DNA of 33,576 nt, taken from contig JAEWOG010000095.1 in the NCBI GenBank assembly GCA_023460975.1, positions 1 through 33,576 of the forward strand. Reading direction: 5' to 3'. This document shows, piece by piece, positions 1-8,168 of the stretch. Every line of letters starts with the position of its first letter. The first letter of the stretch is position 1. This DNA comes from Actinomycetes bacterium. GTDB lineage: Bacteria; Actinomycetota; Actinomycetes; Propionibacteriales; Nocardioidaceae. Both the position numbers and the translations under genes were made by a program. The notes beneath the pieces were generated by a model, which saw only the letters and a list, made by a program, of their open reading frames with translations, was not told the DNA's origin and did no database searches.

Positions 1-592
1 CCGAGTCATACAATCCCACCCCTGCTGGCCCCGCGTCATACAAACCCACCCCGGCTGGCCCCGCGTCATACATACCCACACCTATACGTACGGCTTCGTA
101 TGACGCCGAGCCCTCCACGCACGGTTCGTATGACGCCACGCGGCCACGCACCGATTCGTATGACGCCCGGCCCAGGTCAGGGCGCTCCGCAGGGTCACGC
201 GTCATACAAACCCACCCCGCCAGCCCCGCGTCATACAAACCCACACCCATACGTACGGCTTCGTATGACGCCGAGCCGTACACGTACGGCTTCGTATGAC
301 GCCGAGCCGTACACGTACGGCTTCGTATGACGCCGAGCCGTACACGCGCCGGTTCCTATGACGCCACGCGGCCACGCACCGATTCGTATGACGCCCGCCC
401 AACTCAGGGCACCCCGCGGGGTCACGCGTCATACAAACCCACCCCACCCGGCCCCGCGTCATACAAACCCACACCCATACGTACGGCTTCGTATGACGCC
501 GAGCCGTACACGCGCCGGTTCGTATGACGCCACGCGGCCACGCACCGATTCGTATGACGCCCGCCCAGGTCAGGGCGCGCCCCGCTGCTCCT
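1..592. repeat. Phased GTCATAC/GTATGAC repeat array downstream of mnhG
   Basis: No gene is apparent in 1-569. The 7-mer GTCATAC starts at 5, 35, 65, 201, 230, 428 and 458. Its reverse complement GTATGAC starts at 98, 128, 158, 263, 294, 325, 386, 491, 522 and 552, with a degenerate copy at 356. Spacing inside blocks is 29-31 bp, except at the forward-to-reverse junction, which is always 33 bp. The extended motif is GCGTCATACRAACC. There are three blocks (about 1-165, 200-393, 428-559), each with forward copies then reverse copies. Blocks are separated by a linker resembling CCCAGGTCAGGGCGC, and that linker also forms the real 3' end of mnhG. Reverse units contain a further dyad, GCCGTAC-AC-GTACGGC. 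Transcribed in the mnhG direction, the inverted copies can pair with Watson-Crick or G-U pairs. Function is unknown; a transcript-end structure or a protein-binding array are both possible. Confidence 0.9.
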
Positions 593-941
593 CCCAGTCC
601 TCGGACTGCTCGGTGAGTTCGTCGACGACGAGCAGGTCGTTGCGGACCTGACCGGCGCGGTACGACGCCCGGCCCACCATGTGGCTCGACACCACCGCGG
701 TCAGCATCTGCATCGCCACGATCAGGAGCAGGAACCCCAGCACCTTCATGCTGCGCAGCCGCGCCGCCAGGCCGAGGACCACGAGCATCAGGCCGATCAC
801 CTGCGGCTTGGTCGCGGCGTGCATGCGCGAGAGGAGGTCGGGCAGGCGGACCACGCCGATCGCGGCGATCAGGGCGAAGAATGCGCCCGACAGCAGCAGC
901 ACCGCGGCCAGCACGTCCATGACGGCCTCGTACGTCTCCAT
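570..941 (-). CDS. mnhG: Mrp/Mnh cation:proton antiporter subunit G
   Basis: 123-aa membrane subunit of the multi-subunit Mrp Na+(K+)/H+ antiporter, the last gene of the operon. Three hydrophobic segments lie at about residues 8-30, 45-62 and 66-88. The family motif RLPDLLSRMHAATKPQ sits at about 32-47, followed by a hydrophilic acidic tail. The start ATG overlaps the mnhF stop (ATGA), indicating translational coupling. The stop codon at 570-572 lies inside a sequence that recurs upstream-numbered in the repeat array, so the gene end and the repeat are physically merged. Length is normal for the family. Confidence 0.93.
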   Translation of the reverse strand: METYEAVMDVLAAVLLLSGAFFALIAAIGVVRLPDLLSRMHAATKPQVIGLMLVVLGLAARLRSMKVLGFLLLIVAMQMLTAVVSSHMVGRASYRAGQVRNDLLVVDELTEQSEDWEEQRGAP

Positions 942-1243
942 CACGACTCCTCGCGTCGGGACTGGTCGTCGAGTTCGGCCTCCACGTCGTTGCTGCGGCT
1001 CGCGTACCGCGCGACGGCGACCGAACCGGCGAAGCCGATCATGGCGAGGACCAGCAGCATCGGGAGTCCGTCGGTGTCGTTGCCGCGTACGGCGTCGATC
1101 GCGACCGCGCACACCAGCACCGACATCAGGACGTCCAGCGCCATCGACCGGTCGAGGATCGTGGGGCCGATGGTGATGCGGACGACCAGCAGGATCGCGG
1201 CCGCGGCCAGCAGCACCCCGCTGATCACGAGGACGACCATCAT
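941..1243 (-). CDS. mnhF: Mrp/Mnh cation:proton antiporter subunit F
   Basis: 100-aa small membrane subunit of the Mrp complex. It shows three hydrophobic helices and the MrpF signature RITIGPTILDRSMALDVL at about residues 22-39, followed by an acidic/basic tail. The coding start is ATGATG; the first ATG (1243) overlaps the mnhE stop, so either codon couples translation to mnhE. The stop overlaps the mnhG start. Known family role: part of the membrane complex with MrpE and MrpG that is needed for antiport by the MrpA/MrpD modules. Confidence 0.93.
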   Translation of the reverse strand: MMVVLVISGVLLAAAAILLVVRITIGPTILDRSMALDVLMSVLVCAVAIDAVRGNDTDGLPMLLVLAMIGFAGSVAVARYASRSNDVEAELDDQSRREES

Positions 1244-1788
1244 GCGGCGTCTCCCTTCGGCTCGAACGCGGCGAGGAACCGTTGCTCCACGGCCAACGCC
1301 TGGGCGCGGAACGCCTCGGCGGCGGCCACGTCGTCGACGTCGAGCACGTGCAGGAACAGCGTGTGCGTCGAGCGTCGGGCCTCCACGACCACCGAACCGG
1401 GGACCAGCGAGAGCATGGCCGCGACACCGGTGAGCACGAAGTCGGAGTCGCTGGTCAGGTCGACAGCGACCACCGCGTTGCGGACCGGGCGGCGCCGCAG
1501 CACCACGCGGGTCACCTCCAGGCTCGCCTTGATGACGTCGACGAGGAACACGGCGGCCAGGACGAGGAGCTTGAGGGGTCGGATCCGCGTCTCGATGTGC
1601 AGCGGCGGCAGCGGGAACGCGATCGACATGATCACCGAGACCAGCACCCCGCCCACGACGAGCATGGGCGTGATCTCGCCCCACAGCGTGACCCACACCA
1701 ACGTCAGCCACGCGATCGACCACGGCTGGACGGCGCGGTAGCGACGCGGCTTGACGGTGCCGTCCTTGCGGACCTTCGTCTCGGCCAT
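1240..1788 (-). CDS. mnhE: Mrp/Mnh cation:proton antiporter subunit E
   Basis: About 182 aa. The N-terminus is basic and cytoplasmic, followed by a pair of transmembrane segments at about residues 22-60, then the conserved region ending in a soluble domain that contains LVPGSVVVE and HVLDV, typical of MrpE. The ATG at 1788 overlaps the mnhD stop (TGATG); an in-frame GTG three bases earlier is an alternative. The gene lies between mnhD and mnhF in the canonical order. Confidence 0.93.
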   Translation of the reverse strand: MAETKVRKDGTVKPRRYRAVQPWSIAWLTLVWVTLWGEITPMLVVGGVLVSVIMSIAFPLPPLHIETRIRPLKLLVLAAVFLVDVIKASLEVTRVVLRRRPVRNAVVAVDLTSDSDFVLTGVAAMLSLVPGSVVVEARRSTHTLFLHVLDVDDVAAAEAFRAQALAVEQRFLAAFEPKGDAA

Positions 1789-3455
1789 CACTCCTCACCC
1801 CCGCCGAGGACTGCGTGGACGTACGGGGTCTGGTCGATGAGGTTCTGCGCCGCCCGGTCGCTGTACGCGAACAGCGGACCCGCGACCACGCTCAGGGCGA
1901 CGGTCAGAGCGACCAGTGCGGCGGCCGGCCCGAGCATGCTGGCCGGCATCGTCCGTACGTCGTCCCCCGCCTCGATCAGCTGGTGGAAGTCCCGATCCGG
2001 CAGGTGTTCGTCGGAGAGCCGACGAGCCTCCGCGATGGCCTCGACGGGCAGGACGCCACCGGTCGGCGTGTGCACGTGCGAGCGGTGCTGTTCGGCCGCG
2101 CCCAGGTTGTCGAGCTCGAGCAGGCTCTCGTGGGCCTCGGCGGGCGTACGCCAGAACACGACCGCCCAGGTCTTCGCGACGGCGTACAGGGTCAGCAGGC
2201 TGGTGGACACGCCCGCCAGCACCAGCACCCACGCCAGCACGCTGCCCTCGTCCTGCGCCGCCTGCAGCAGGCCCACCTTGCCGATGAACCCGGACAGTGG
2301 CGGGATCCCGGCCAGGTTCATCGCGGGGATGAAGAACAGGATCGCCAGCACGGGCGCCAGCTTGGCCAGACCGCCGATGCGGACCAGGGACGTGCTCCCG
2401 GCTCGACGCTCGATGAGTCCGACCACGAGGAAGAGTGAGGTCTGGACGATGATGTGGTGCACGACGTAGAAGATCGCCCCGGACAGCCCGGCGTGGTTGG
2501 CCAACGCGATGCCGAGCACGAGGTAGCCGATGTGGCTCACCAGCGTGAAGGACAGCATTCGTTTGATGTCCGACTGGGCGATCGCTCCCAGGATGCCGAT
2601 GAGCAGCGTCAGCAGCGCGGCCACCAGGAGCAGCGGCGTCAGCGGGCTGTCGGGGAACAGCAGCGTCTGGACGCGCATGATCGCGTAGACACCGACCTTC
2701 GTCAGCAACCCAGCGAAGACGGCGGTGACCGGCGCCGGCGCGGTCGGATAGCTGTCCGGAAGCCAGAACGACATCGGGAAGATGGCCGCTTTGATGCCGA
2801 AGGTGACCAGCAGCAACAACTGGATCATCAGCGAGACGTGGTCGGGCAACTCGGCCAGACGCTCGCCCATGTGCGCGAGCGTGAGGGTGCCCGTGGCGCC
2901 GTACGTCACGGCCAGCGAGATCAGGAACAGCGCCGAGGAGAAAAGGGCGACGATCACGTAGATCGTGCCCGCACGCAGGCGTGGCGTGGTGCCACCGAGG
3001 GTGAGCAGGACGTAGCTGGCGAACAGCAGCATCTCGAAGCTCACGAACAGGTTGAACAGGTCACCGGCGAGGAACGCGTTGGCCACTCCCGCGACCAGCA
3101 CCAGGAAGGTCGGGTGGTAGACCGCGACCGGCGCGGACTCCTCGTCGTCGACCATGCCCTGACCGATCGAGTACGCAAGAACCGCGGTGGTCACGGCCGC
3201 GCTCACCAGCAGCATCAGGGCCGCCAGACGGTCGGCGACCAGAACGATGCCGACGGTCTCGGGCCAACCACCGACCCACACCACCTGGGGGCCGCGGGTG
3301 TCTGCGAGCACCAGCAGGGCACCGGCCACGACCATCACCGCCGCGAGGACGCCGATGCTGAAGCGCCGCTGCGCCTTCGGGTGGTGCGACAGGATGAGGG
3401 AGATCGCCGCGCCTATGAGGGGCAGCAGCACCGGCAGAGGTACGAGCCACGTCAT
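1788..3455 (-). CDS. mnhD: Mrp/Mnh cation:proton antiporter subunit D (NuoM/N-like)
   Basis: 555-aa polytopic subunit homologous to the antiporter-like subunits of respiratory complex I; with MrpA it is thought to form an ion-translocating module. The conserved glutamate of the TM5 motif is visible in NLFVSFEMLLFASY. The lysine helix is seen in TFGIKAAIFPMSFWLPDSYP and the later family motif in AQSDIKRMLSFTLVSHIGYL. Residues of about 430-500 form a long hydrophilic, histidine- and acid-rich segment before the last membrane helices, which makes this protein longer than many MrpD proteins (about 490-500 aa). The start ATG overlaps the mnhC stop (ATGA). Confidence 0.95.
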   Translation of the reverse strand: MTWLVPLPVLLPLIGAAISLILSHHPKAQRRFSIGVLAAVMVVAGALLVLADTRGPQVVWVGGWPETVGIVLVADRLAALMLLVSAAVTTAVLAYSIGQGMVDDEESAPVAVYHPTFLVLVAGVANAFLAGDLFNLFVSFEMLLFASYVLLTLGGTTPRLRAGTIYVIVALFSSALFLISLAVTYGATGTLTLAHMGERLAELPDHVSLMIQLLLLVTFGIKAAIFPMSFWLPDSYPTAPAPVTAVFAGLLTKVGVYAIMRVQTLLFPDSPLTPLLLVAALLTLLIGILGAIAQSDIKRMLSFTLVSHIGYLVLGIALANHAGLSGAIFYVVHHIIVQTSLFLVVGLIERRAGSTSLVRIGGLAKLAPVLAILFFIPAMNLAGIPPLSGFIGKVGLLQAAQDEGSVLAWVLVLAGVSTSLLTLYAVAKTWAVVFWRTPAEAHESLLELDNLGAAEQHRSHVHTPTGGVLPVEAIAEARRLSDEHLPDRDFHQLIEAGDDVRTMPASMLGPAAALVALTVALSVVAGPLFAYSDRAAQNLIDQTPYVHAVLGGGEE

Positions 3456-3949
3456 CGCTGGACCTCCGGCTCGCTCGCGGCGTCGTCGCCCACCTCGTCG
3501 AGTTCGCCCTCGGCGAAGTCGGAAGCCTCTCCGTCCTCGGCACCCTCCTCGTTGACCGAGGCGTACGCCTCCGAGGTGACATCGTGGGTGGCCAAGCGAC
3601 GGATCAAGGCGTCCTCCGGGTCGTCCTGGACATCGTCGTGGCCGTTGAGCTGCCAACTGCGGTACGCCATCGCGAGCACGAATGCCGTGGTCGCGAGCAT
3701 GATCACGATCGCCGTCAGCACCATCGCCTGAGGCAGCGGGTCGGAGATGTCCGCGGCCTTCACGCCGTCGACCATGATCGGGGCCTTCCCCGCCGGTCCG
3801 GCGCTGACCAGGAACCCGATCGCGACCCCGTTGCTCATCATCACGAGTCCGACCAGGACGCGGGACAGGCTGCGCTCCAGGAGCAGATACACGCCGCAGC
3901 CGATGAGACCGGCCGCGACCAGGACGAGGGTCAGGTTGACGTCGTTCAC
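3452..3949 (-). CDS. mnhC: Mrp/Mnh cation:proton antiporter subunit C (NuoK-like)
   Basis: 165-aa protein with three NuoK-like helices: about residues 5-25, LVGLVMMSNGVAIGFLV, and PQAMVLTAIVIMLATTAFVLA. After about residue 110 there is an unusually long, highly acidic cytoplasmic tail. The start is GTG at 3949; it overlaps the stop of the A-B fusion (GTGA) and has a good Shine-Dalgarno (GGGAGG) upstream. Many MrpC proteins are about 110-120 aa, so the acidic extension is an add-on. Confidence 0.93.
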   Translation of the reverse strand: MNDVNLTLVLVAAGLIGCGVYLLLERSLSRVLVGLVMMSNGVAIGFLVSAGPAGKAPIMVDGVKAADISDPLPQAMVLTAIVIMLATTAFVLAMAYRSWQLNGHDDVQDDPEDALIRRLATHDVTSEAYASVNEEGAEDGEASDFAEGELDEVGDDAASEPEVQR

Positions 3950-6837
3950 CGCTCGCCTCCCTTCGTGCCGGCCTCGAGAGTGGCTCGGCGTTCGCGTTGG
4001 ACCTGCCGGTCGATCTGGGACCCCAGCGCACGGAGCAGGTCGAGGACGAGGCCGACCACGACGAGGTAGACACCGATGTCGAACAAGGCCGACGTCACGA
4101 CGTGCAGGGTGCCCAGGAGGGGGATTTCGATGTCGACGATCGCGCTCTGCAGCACGGTCCCGCCCAGCGCCAGCGGCAGCACCGCCGAGGTGACGGCGAC
4201 CAGCAGGCCCCAACCGATGACGTGACCGGCATCGACGGGCGCGGCCTCGTCGAGCTCGTAGCGGCCACCGGCGAGGTAGCGGATGACCAGCGCCAGGCCC
4301 GCGACCATGCCGCCGGCGAACCCCCCGCCGGGGGCGTTGTGCCCTGCCAGCAGCAGGTAGATCGAGTAGACCATCACGGTGTGGAAGATCAGCCGCGTGA
4401 TCACCTCGAAGATGATCGAGCGGCTCTCGGGGGGCAGCGTCCTCGGCGCCGCCAGCCACACCCGGCGCCCCGGGCGGGTGGCCTGCTTGGGCACGCCGGC
4501 GGGGAACGGGATCTCGTGCACGCGACGGATGCCGGCGCTGCGGGCGTCGATGAAGATCAGCGAGGCGACACCCGTGGCCGCCGCGACGAGGACCGAGATC
4601 TCACCCAGGGTGTCCCACGCACGGGTGTCGACGAGGATCACGTTGACCACGTTGAGGCCGCCGCCGAACTCCTTGGCCAGCGTGGGGAACTGCTCGGAGA
4701 CCGGTGGGGCCGTACGGGAGCCGTAGCCCACGATCAGGAAGCCCGCGACGACCACGGCGACACCAAAACCGATCGCCATGCGCCAGTAGCGCTGACGCGT
4801 CAGCGGCCTGTCGGTGAAGTACTCGGGCATCCGGCGCAGCGCCAGCACGAAGACGACCAGCACCAACGTCTCGACCAGCACCTGCGTGAGCGCGAGGTCG
4901 GGGGCGCCGGCGAAGACGAACAGGACGGCCGTGCCGTAGCCGGTCGCTCCCGCGAGCAGGACGGCGCGCAGTCGACGGCGGGAGCGTACGGCCATGAGCG
5001 CGGCCGCGCCGATCACCAGCCCCACGATCAGCTGCCACGGCGTGTCCCAGAGCTTGACGTCGACCCCCGTGCGCTGCATAAGCAGCGTGCTGCCCGGGCC
5101 CACGACGACCACCACCAGGATGAAACCGAGGTACGCGGTCGCGGAGCCGCGCTGGACGACACCGGTGACCTCCACGGCGATCCGGTCGAGGTTGCGCATG
5201 GCGAAGCGGTAGACGCGCTCGGCGCTGTAGTCGTGCGAGAGGCGGATCTGCAGTTGGGCGAACCACTCCCGCCCGACGAACAGGAGCACACCGCCGGCCA
5301 GCGCGAACAGCGTGGCACCCAGCGGCAGCCCCACGCCGTGCCACAGCGAGAGCTCGGCGTGGTGGGCGCCGGCGGGGAACTCCTCGCCCTCCTTCTCGAG
5401 CAGGTGCGTCAGCGGGCCGCCGAGGAACCCGAGGACGAGTCCCGCCACTCCGAGCATCACCGGGCCCGCCGCGAACCCCCACGCGACCCGGCGCACCGGG
5501 AGCGGCTCGGGGACGTCGCGGTTGCCGAACGCGCCCCACACGAACCGGATCGAGTACGCCACGGTCAGCACGGAGCCCAGCACGACCCCGCCGAAGATGA
5601 TCCAGCCGCCGACTCCCGCCAGGCCCGTTCCGTCGCCGTACTTGGCGATGTCGATGAGCGCAACGAACACGCTCTCCTTGGCGACGTAGCCGAGCAGCGG
5701 CGGGATGCCGGCCATCGAGGCGGCCGCCAACGTGGCCGCCGCGGCGACGACAGGCATCCGGTAGACCAGCCCGTTGAGGCGCCGCAGGTCACGCGTTCCG
5801 GTCGTACGGTCCACCAGACCCACGACCAGGAACAGGGTGGCCTTGAAGAGCGCGTGGCCGATCACGAGCGCGAGGCCGGCCAGCATGGCGCTGCGGGTGC
5901 CGATGCCGAGCACGAGGATCATGAAGCCCAGCTGGCTGACGGTGCCGTAGGCCAGCAGCAGTTTGAGGTCGAACTGCCGCAGCGCGCGCCAGCCGCCCAG
6001 CAGCATGGTGGCCAGACCGAGCACGACGAGCGAGGCGCGCCAGCCGGGGACGCCGGCGAAGCCCGGGGCCAGCAGGGCGACGAGGAAGACGCCCGCCTTC
6101 ACCATCGACGCCGCGTGGAGGTACGCGCTGACCGGCGTGGGCGCGGCCATCGCGGCGGGCAGCCAGAAGTGGAACGGGAACAGTGCGGACTTGCTCACCG
6201 CGCCGACCAGCAGCAGATGCACCGCCACCGTGACCGCCACGCCCGTGGGCGGGGCGGCGAGGATCTCCGAGATCCGGTGGGTCCCGGCTGCGTGCCCGAG
6301 CATCAGGGCGCCGACCAGCATCGCCAGACCGCCGAAGGTCGTCACGATGAGCGCCTGGATGGCGGCCTGGCGCGACGTACGGCGGCTCGGGTCGTGGCCC
6401 ACCAGCAGGAACGAGAAGACCGTGGTGAGCTCCCAGAAGACATAGGTCAGCAGGAGGTCATCGGACAGGACGAGGCCGAGCATGGCCGCGATGAACGCGG
6501 TCAGGACCCCGGCGAACCGGGGCACGCCGGAGGACTCGTCCGTGAAGTACCACGTGCAGTAGCCCAGCACCACGGCGCCGATGCCGAGCACGATCAGCGC
6601 GAGCACCCACTGCAGGACGTCCATGCGGAACGCGAGTTGCATGCCGATGCTCGGCACCCAGTCGTACTCCTGCGCCACCGGGCGGCGCGCCACGACGTCG
6701 GGCCACTGCGCAGCGGTCCACACGAAGCCGGCGGCGGGGACGAGAGCGAGGCCTGCGAACGTACGCCGGCCGACTTTGTGGACCACCGCAGGGCAGACCG
6801 CCGCCACGAGGAACAGGACGGCGATCGAGATGAGCAA
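3946..6837 (-). CDS. mrpA: Fused Mrp antiporter subunits A and B
   Basis: 963-aa first subunit of the antiporter. Residues of about 1-640 are the NuoL-like MrpA core, with the TM5 glutamate in YVFWELTTVFSFLLVGHD and the helix FPFHFWLPAAMAAPTPVSAYLHAA. The next part is the MrpA C-terminal extension (MbhD/MbhE-like, GYGTAVLFVFAGAPDLALTQ). The last ~140 residues are a complete MrpB (APGGGFAGGMVAGLALVIRY), so A and B are one polypeptide, as in several actinobacteria and proteobacterial pha operons. The inferred start is TTG at 6837, preceded by AAGGGG at suitable spacing; no better ATG is in frame. It heads the operon; the upstream leader may fold over the ribosome-binding site. Confidence 0.93.
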   Translation of the reverse strand: MLISIAVLFLVAAVCPAVVHKVGRRTFAGLALVPAAGFVWTAAQWPDVVARRPVAQEYDWVPSIGMQLAFRMDVLQWVLALIVLGIGAVVLGYCTWYFTDESSGVPRFAGVLTAFIAAMLGLVLSDDLLLTYVFWELTTVFSFLLVGHDPSRRTSRQAAIQALIVTTFGGLAMLVGALMLGHAAGTHRISEILAAPPTGVAVTVAVHLLLVGAVSKSALFPFHFWLPAAMAAPTPVSAYLHAASMVKAGVFLVALLAPGFAGVPGWRASLVVLGLATMLLGGWRALRQFDLKLLLAYGTVSQLGFMILVLGIGTRSAMLAGLALVIGHALFKATLFLVVGLVDRTTGTRDLRRLNGLVYRMPVVAAAATLAAASMAGIPPLLGYVAKESVFVALIDIAKYGDGTGLAGVGGWIIFGGVVLGSVLTVAYSIRFVWGAFGNRDVPEPLPVRRVAWGFAAGPVMLGVAGLVLGFLGGPLTHLLEKEGEEFPAGAHHAELSLWHGVGLPLGATLFALAGGVLLFVGREWFAQLQIRLSHDYSAERVYRFAMRNLDRIAVEVTGVVQRGSATAYLGFILVVVVVGPGSTLLMQRTGVDVKLWDTPWQLIVGLVIGAAALMAVRSRRRLRAVLLAGATGYGTAVLFVFAGAPDLALTQVLVETLVLVVFVLALRRMPEYFTDRPLTRQRYWRMAIGFGVAVVVAGFLIVGYGSRTAPPVSEQFPTLAKEFGGGLNVVNVILVDTRAWDTLGEISVLVAAATGVASLIFIDARSAGIRRVHEIPFPAGVPKQATRPGRRVWLAAPRTLPPESRSIIFEVITRLIFHTVMVYSIYLLLAGHNAPGGGFAGGMVAGLALVIRYLAGGRYELDEAAPVDAGHVIGWGLLVAVTSAVLPLALGGTVLQSAIVDIEIPLLGTLHVVTSALFDIGVYLVVVGLVLDLLRALGSQIDRQVQRERRATLEAGTKGGER

Positions 6838-6924
6838 AAGTCGGCCCCTTCGGCTTGTCCCGCGAACAGGGACACGTCGTGCAGGTCATTGGTCGACGCG
6901 CCGACGAAGCCGCCGCTGGGGGCC
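6838..6924 (-). promoter_or_regulatory. Possible structured 5' leader of the Mrp operon
   Basis: On the minus strand, GGCCCC (6919-6924) can pair with GGGGCC (6843-6848), which overlaps the AAGGGG ribosome-binding site of the TTG start. Between them lies a hairpin, TGTCCC (6869-6874) with GGGACA (6856-6861). The whole could sequester the initiation region. It matches no riboswitch family I recognise, and such short GC pairings are common at this base composition. Confidence 0.3.
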
Positions 6925-7010
6925 AAGTCTACAGTCCGGGTCGGGGCCGCCGAGCACCAGCGTGCGCTGGCTCATAGTCCTGAGCGGTGAAGGGCCGTTA
7001 ACCTTCGCCC

Positions 7011-8087
7011 ATGCGCTCTGCCAAGGACTTCTTCGCCCCGCTCGCCGTCGGCGCCCCGGCGCCCGTCCGTGAGGTCCCGGCTCGCCCGAGCCGCGCGATC
7101 CACTTCTTCGACCCCGGCAACGCCAAGATGGCGGCCAAGGTGCCGGACATGGTCGGCACCGTCGACGTACTCCTCGGCAACCTGGAGGACGCCGTCAAGG
7201 CAGAGAACAAGGAGACCGCGCGCGCGGGTCTGGTGAAGATCGGCCAGGAAGTCGACTTCGGTCCCACCCAGTTCTGGACCCGCATCAACTCGCTCGACAG
7301 CCCGTGGGTCCTCGACGACCTGACCACGCTGGTGCCGGCCATCGGCGACAAGCTCGACGTGATCATGGTGCCCAAGGTGCAGGGCGCCGAGGACATCCAC
7401 TACGTCGACCGCCTGCTGGCCCAGCTCGAGGCCAAGGCCGGCATCACCAAGCCGATCCTCATCCACGCGATCCTGGAGACCGCCCGTGGCGTGGCCAACA
7501 TCGAAGAGATCTGCGCCGCCTCCCCGCGCATGCAGGGCCTCTCGCTCGGCCCGGCTGACCTCGCGGCCGACCGCCGCATGAAGACCACCCGCGTCGGCGG
7601 CGGCCACCCCGGCTACCTGGTTCGTCAGGACCCGGAGCGCGGCACCGACGGCGTTCCGCTGTACGACGGCGCGCGCACCACGTACCAGCAGGACCTGTGG
7701 CACTACACGATCGCCCGCATGGTCGACGCGTGTGCGATGCACGGGATCTACCCGTACTACGGCCCGTTCGGCGACATCAAGGACACCGTCGCGTGCGAGG
7801 ACCAGTTCCGCAACGCGTTCCTGCTCGGCTGCGTCGGGGCCTGGTCGCTGCACCCCGTCCAGATCAAGATCGCCAACAAGGTCTTCAGCCCGTCGGTCGA
7901 GGACGTCAAGCACGCCCGCCGAGTGATCGCCGCCATGGGCGACGGTACGGGCGCGGTCATGCTCGACGGCAAGATGGAGGACGACGCCTCGGTCAAGCAG
8001 TGCAAGGTCATGGTCGCGCTGGCCGACGAGCTCGCGGCGATCGATCCGGACCTCAAGGCCGCCTACGACGCGATCGTGCTCGACTGA
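7011..8087 (+). CDS. mcl: L-malyl-CoA/beta-methylmalyl-CoA lyase (HpcH/HpaI-CitE family)
   Basis: 358-aa CitE-superfamily lyase. Family reaction: Mg2+-dependent reversible cleavage of malyl-CoA to acetyl-CoA plus glyoxylate, and of beta-methylmalyl-CoA to propionyl-CoA plus glyoxylate. From memory it aligns along its length with the Chloroflexus 3-hydroxypropionate-bicycle lyase. The N-terminus (FFAPLAVGAPAPVREVP), GNLEDAV (57-63), HAILETARG (152-160), SLGPADLAA (178-186), KTTRVGGGHP (191-200) and YYGPFGDIKD all correspond. Arg91, Glu156 and Asp183 are plausible substrate/metal ligands. Rhodobacter Mcl1 is shorter and less similar. The start is supported by that alignment; there is no strong Shine-Dalgarno. 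It precedes a second CitE-like gene. No ccr or mutase gene is in the window, so the pathway is inferred. Confidence 0.85.
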   Translation: MRSAKDFFAPLAVGAPAPVREVPARPSRAIHFFDPGNAKMAAKVPDMVGTVDVLLGNLEDAVKAENKETARAGLVKIGQEVDFGPTQFWTRINSLDSPWVLDDLTTLVPAIGDKLDVIMVPKVQGAEDIHYVDRLLAQLEAKAGITKPILIHAILETARGVANIEEICAASPRMQGLSLGPADLAADRRMKTTRVGGGHPGYLVRQDPERGTDGVPLYDGARTTYQQDLWHYTIARMVDACAMHGIYPYYGPFGDIKDTVACEDQFRNAFLLGCVGAWSLHPVQIKIANKVFSPSVEDVKHARRVIAAMGDGTGAVMLDGKMEDDASVKQCKVMVALADELAAIDPDLKAAYDAIVLD

Positions 8088-8099
8088 CCATCCACCCGC

Positions 8100-8147
8100 G
8101 GACGTCATACGGTCAGCGCACCCGCTGCGGCTAAACGAATGACGTCC
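8100..8147. repeat. Single GTCATAC-family inverted element between the two lyase genes
   Basis: Outer arms are GGACGTCAT (8100-8108) and ATGACGTCC (8139-8147). An inner hairpin pairs CAGCG (8114-8118) with CGCTG (8123-8127). GTCATAC starts at 8104 and the degenerate reverse copy GAATGAC at 8137, exactly 33 bp apart. It is clearly related to the element at 10554-10605: both share GACGTCATACGGT, GCACCCG and CGGCT. It sits between two codirectional genes and could attenuate or process the transcript. Confidence 0.8.
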
Positions 8148-8168
8148 CAGCCAGAAGCGAGAATCCCT

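Noticed and set aside
1..570. CRISPR array reading of the ~30-bp periodic repeats
   Set aside because: Repeats occur in both orientations, the intervening sequences are themselves repeated, and no cas genes are present.
3997..6990. 997-codon open frame on the plus strand opposite mrpA, and similar long antisense frames throughout
   Set aside because: Shadow frames expected in GC-rich codon-biased genes; composition is Gln/Asp/Arg/His-rich low complexity with no family features, and the opposite strand holds clear genes.
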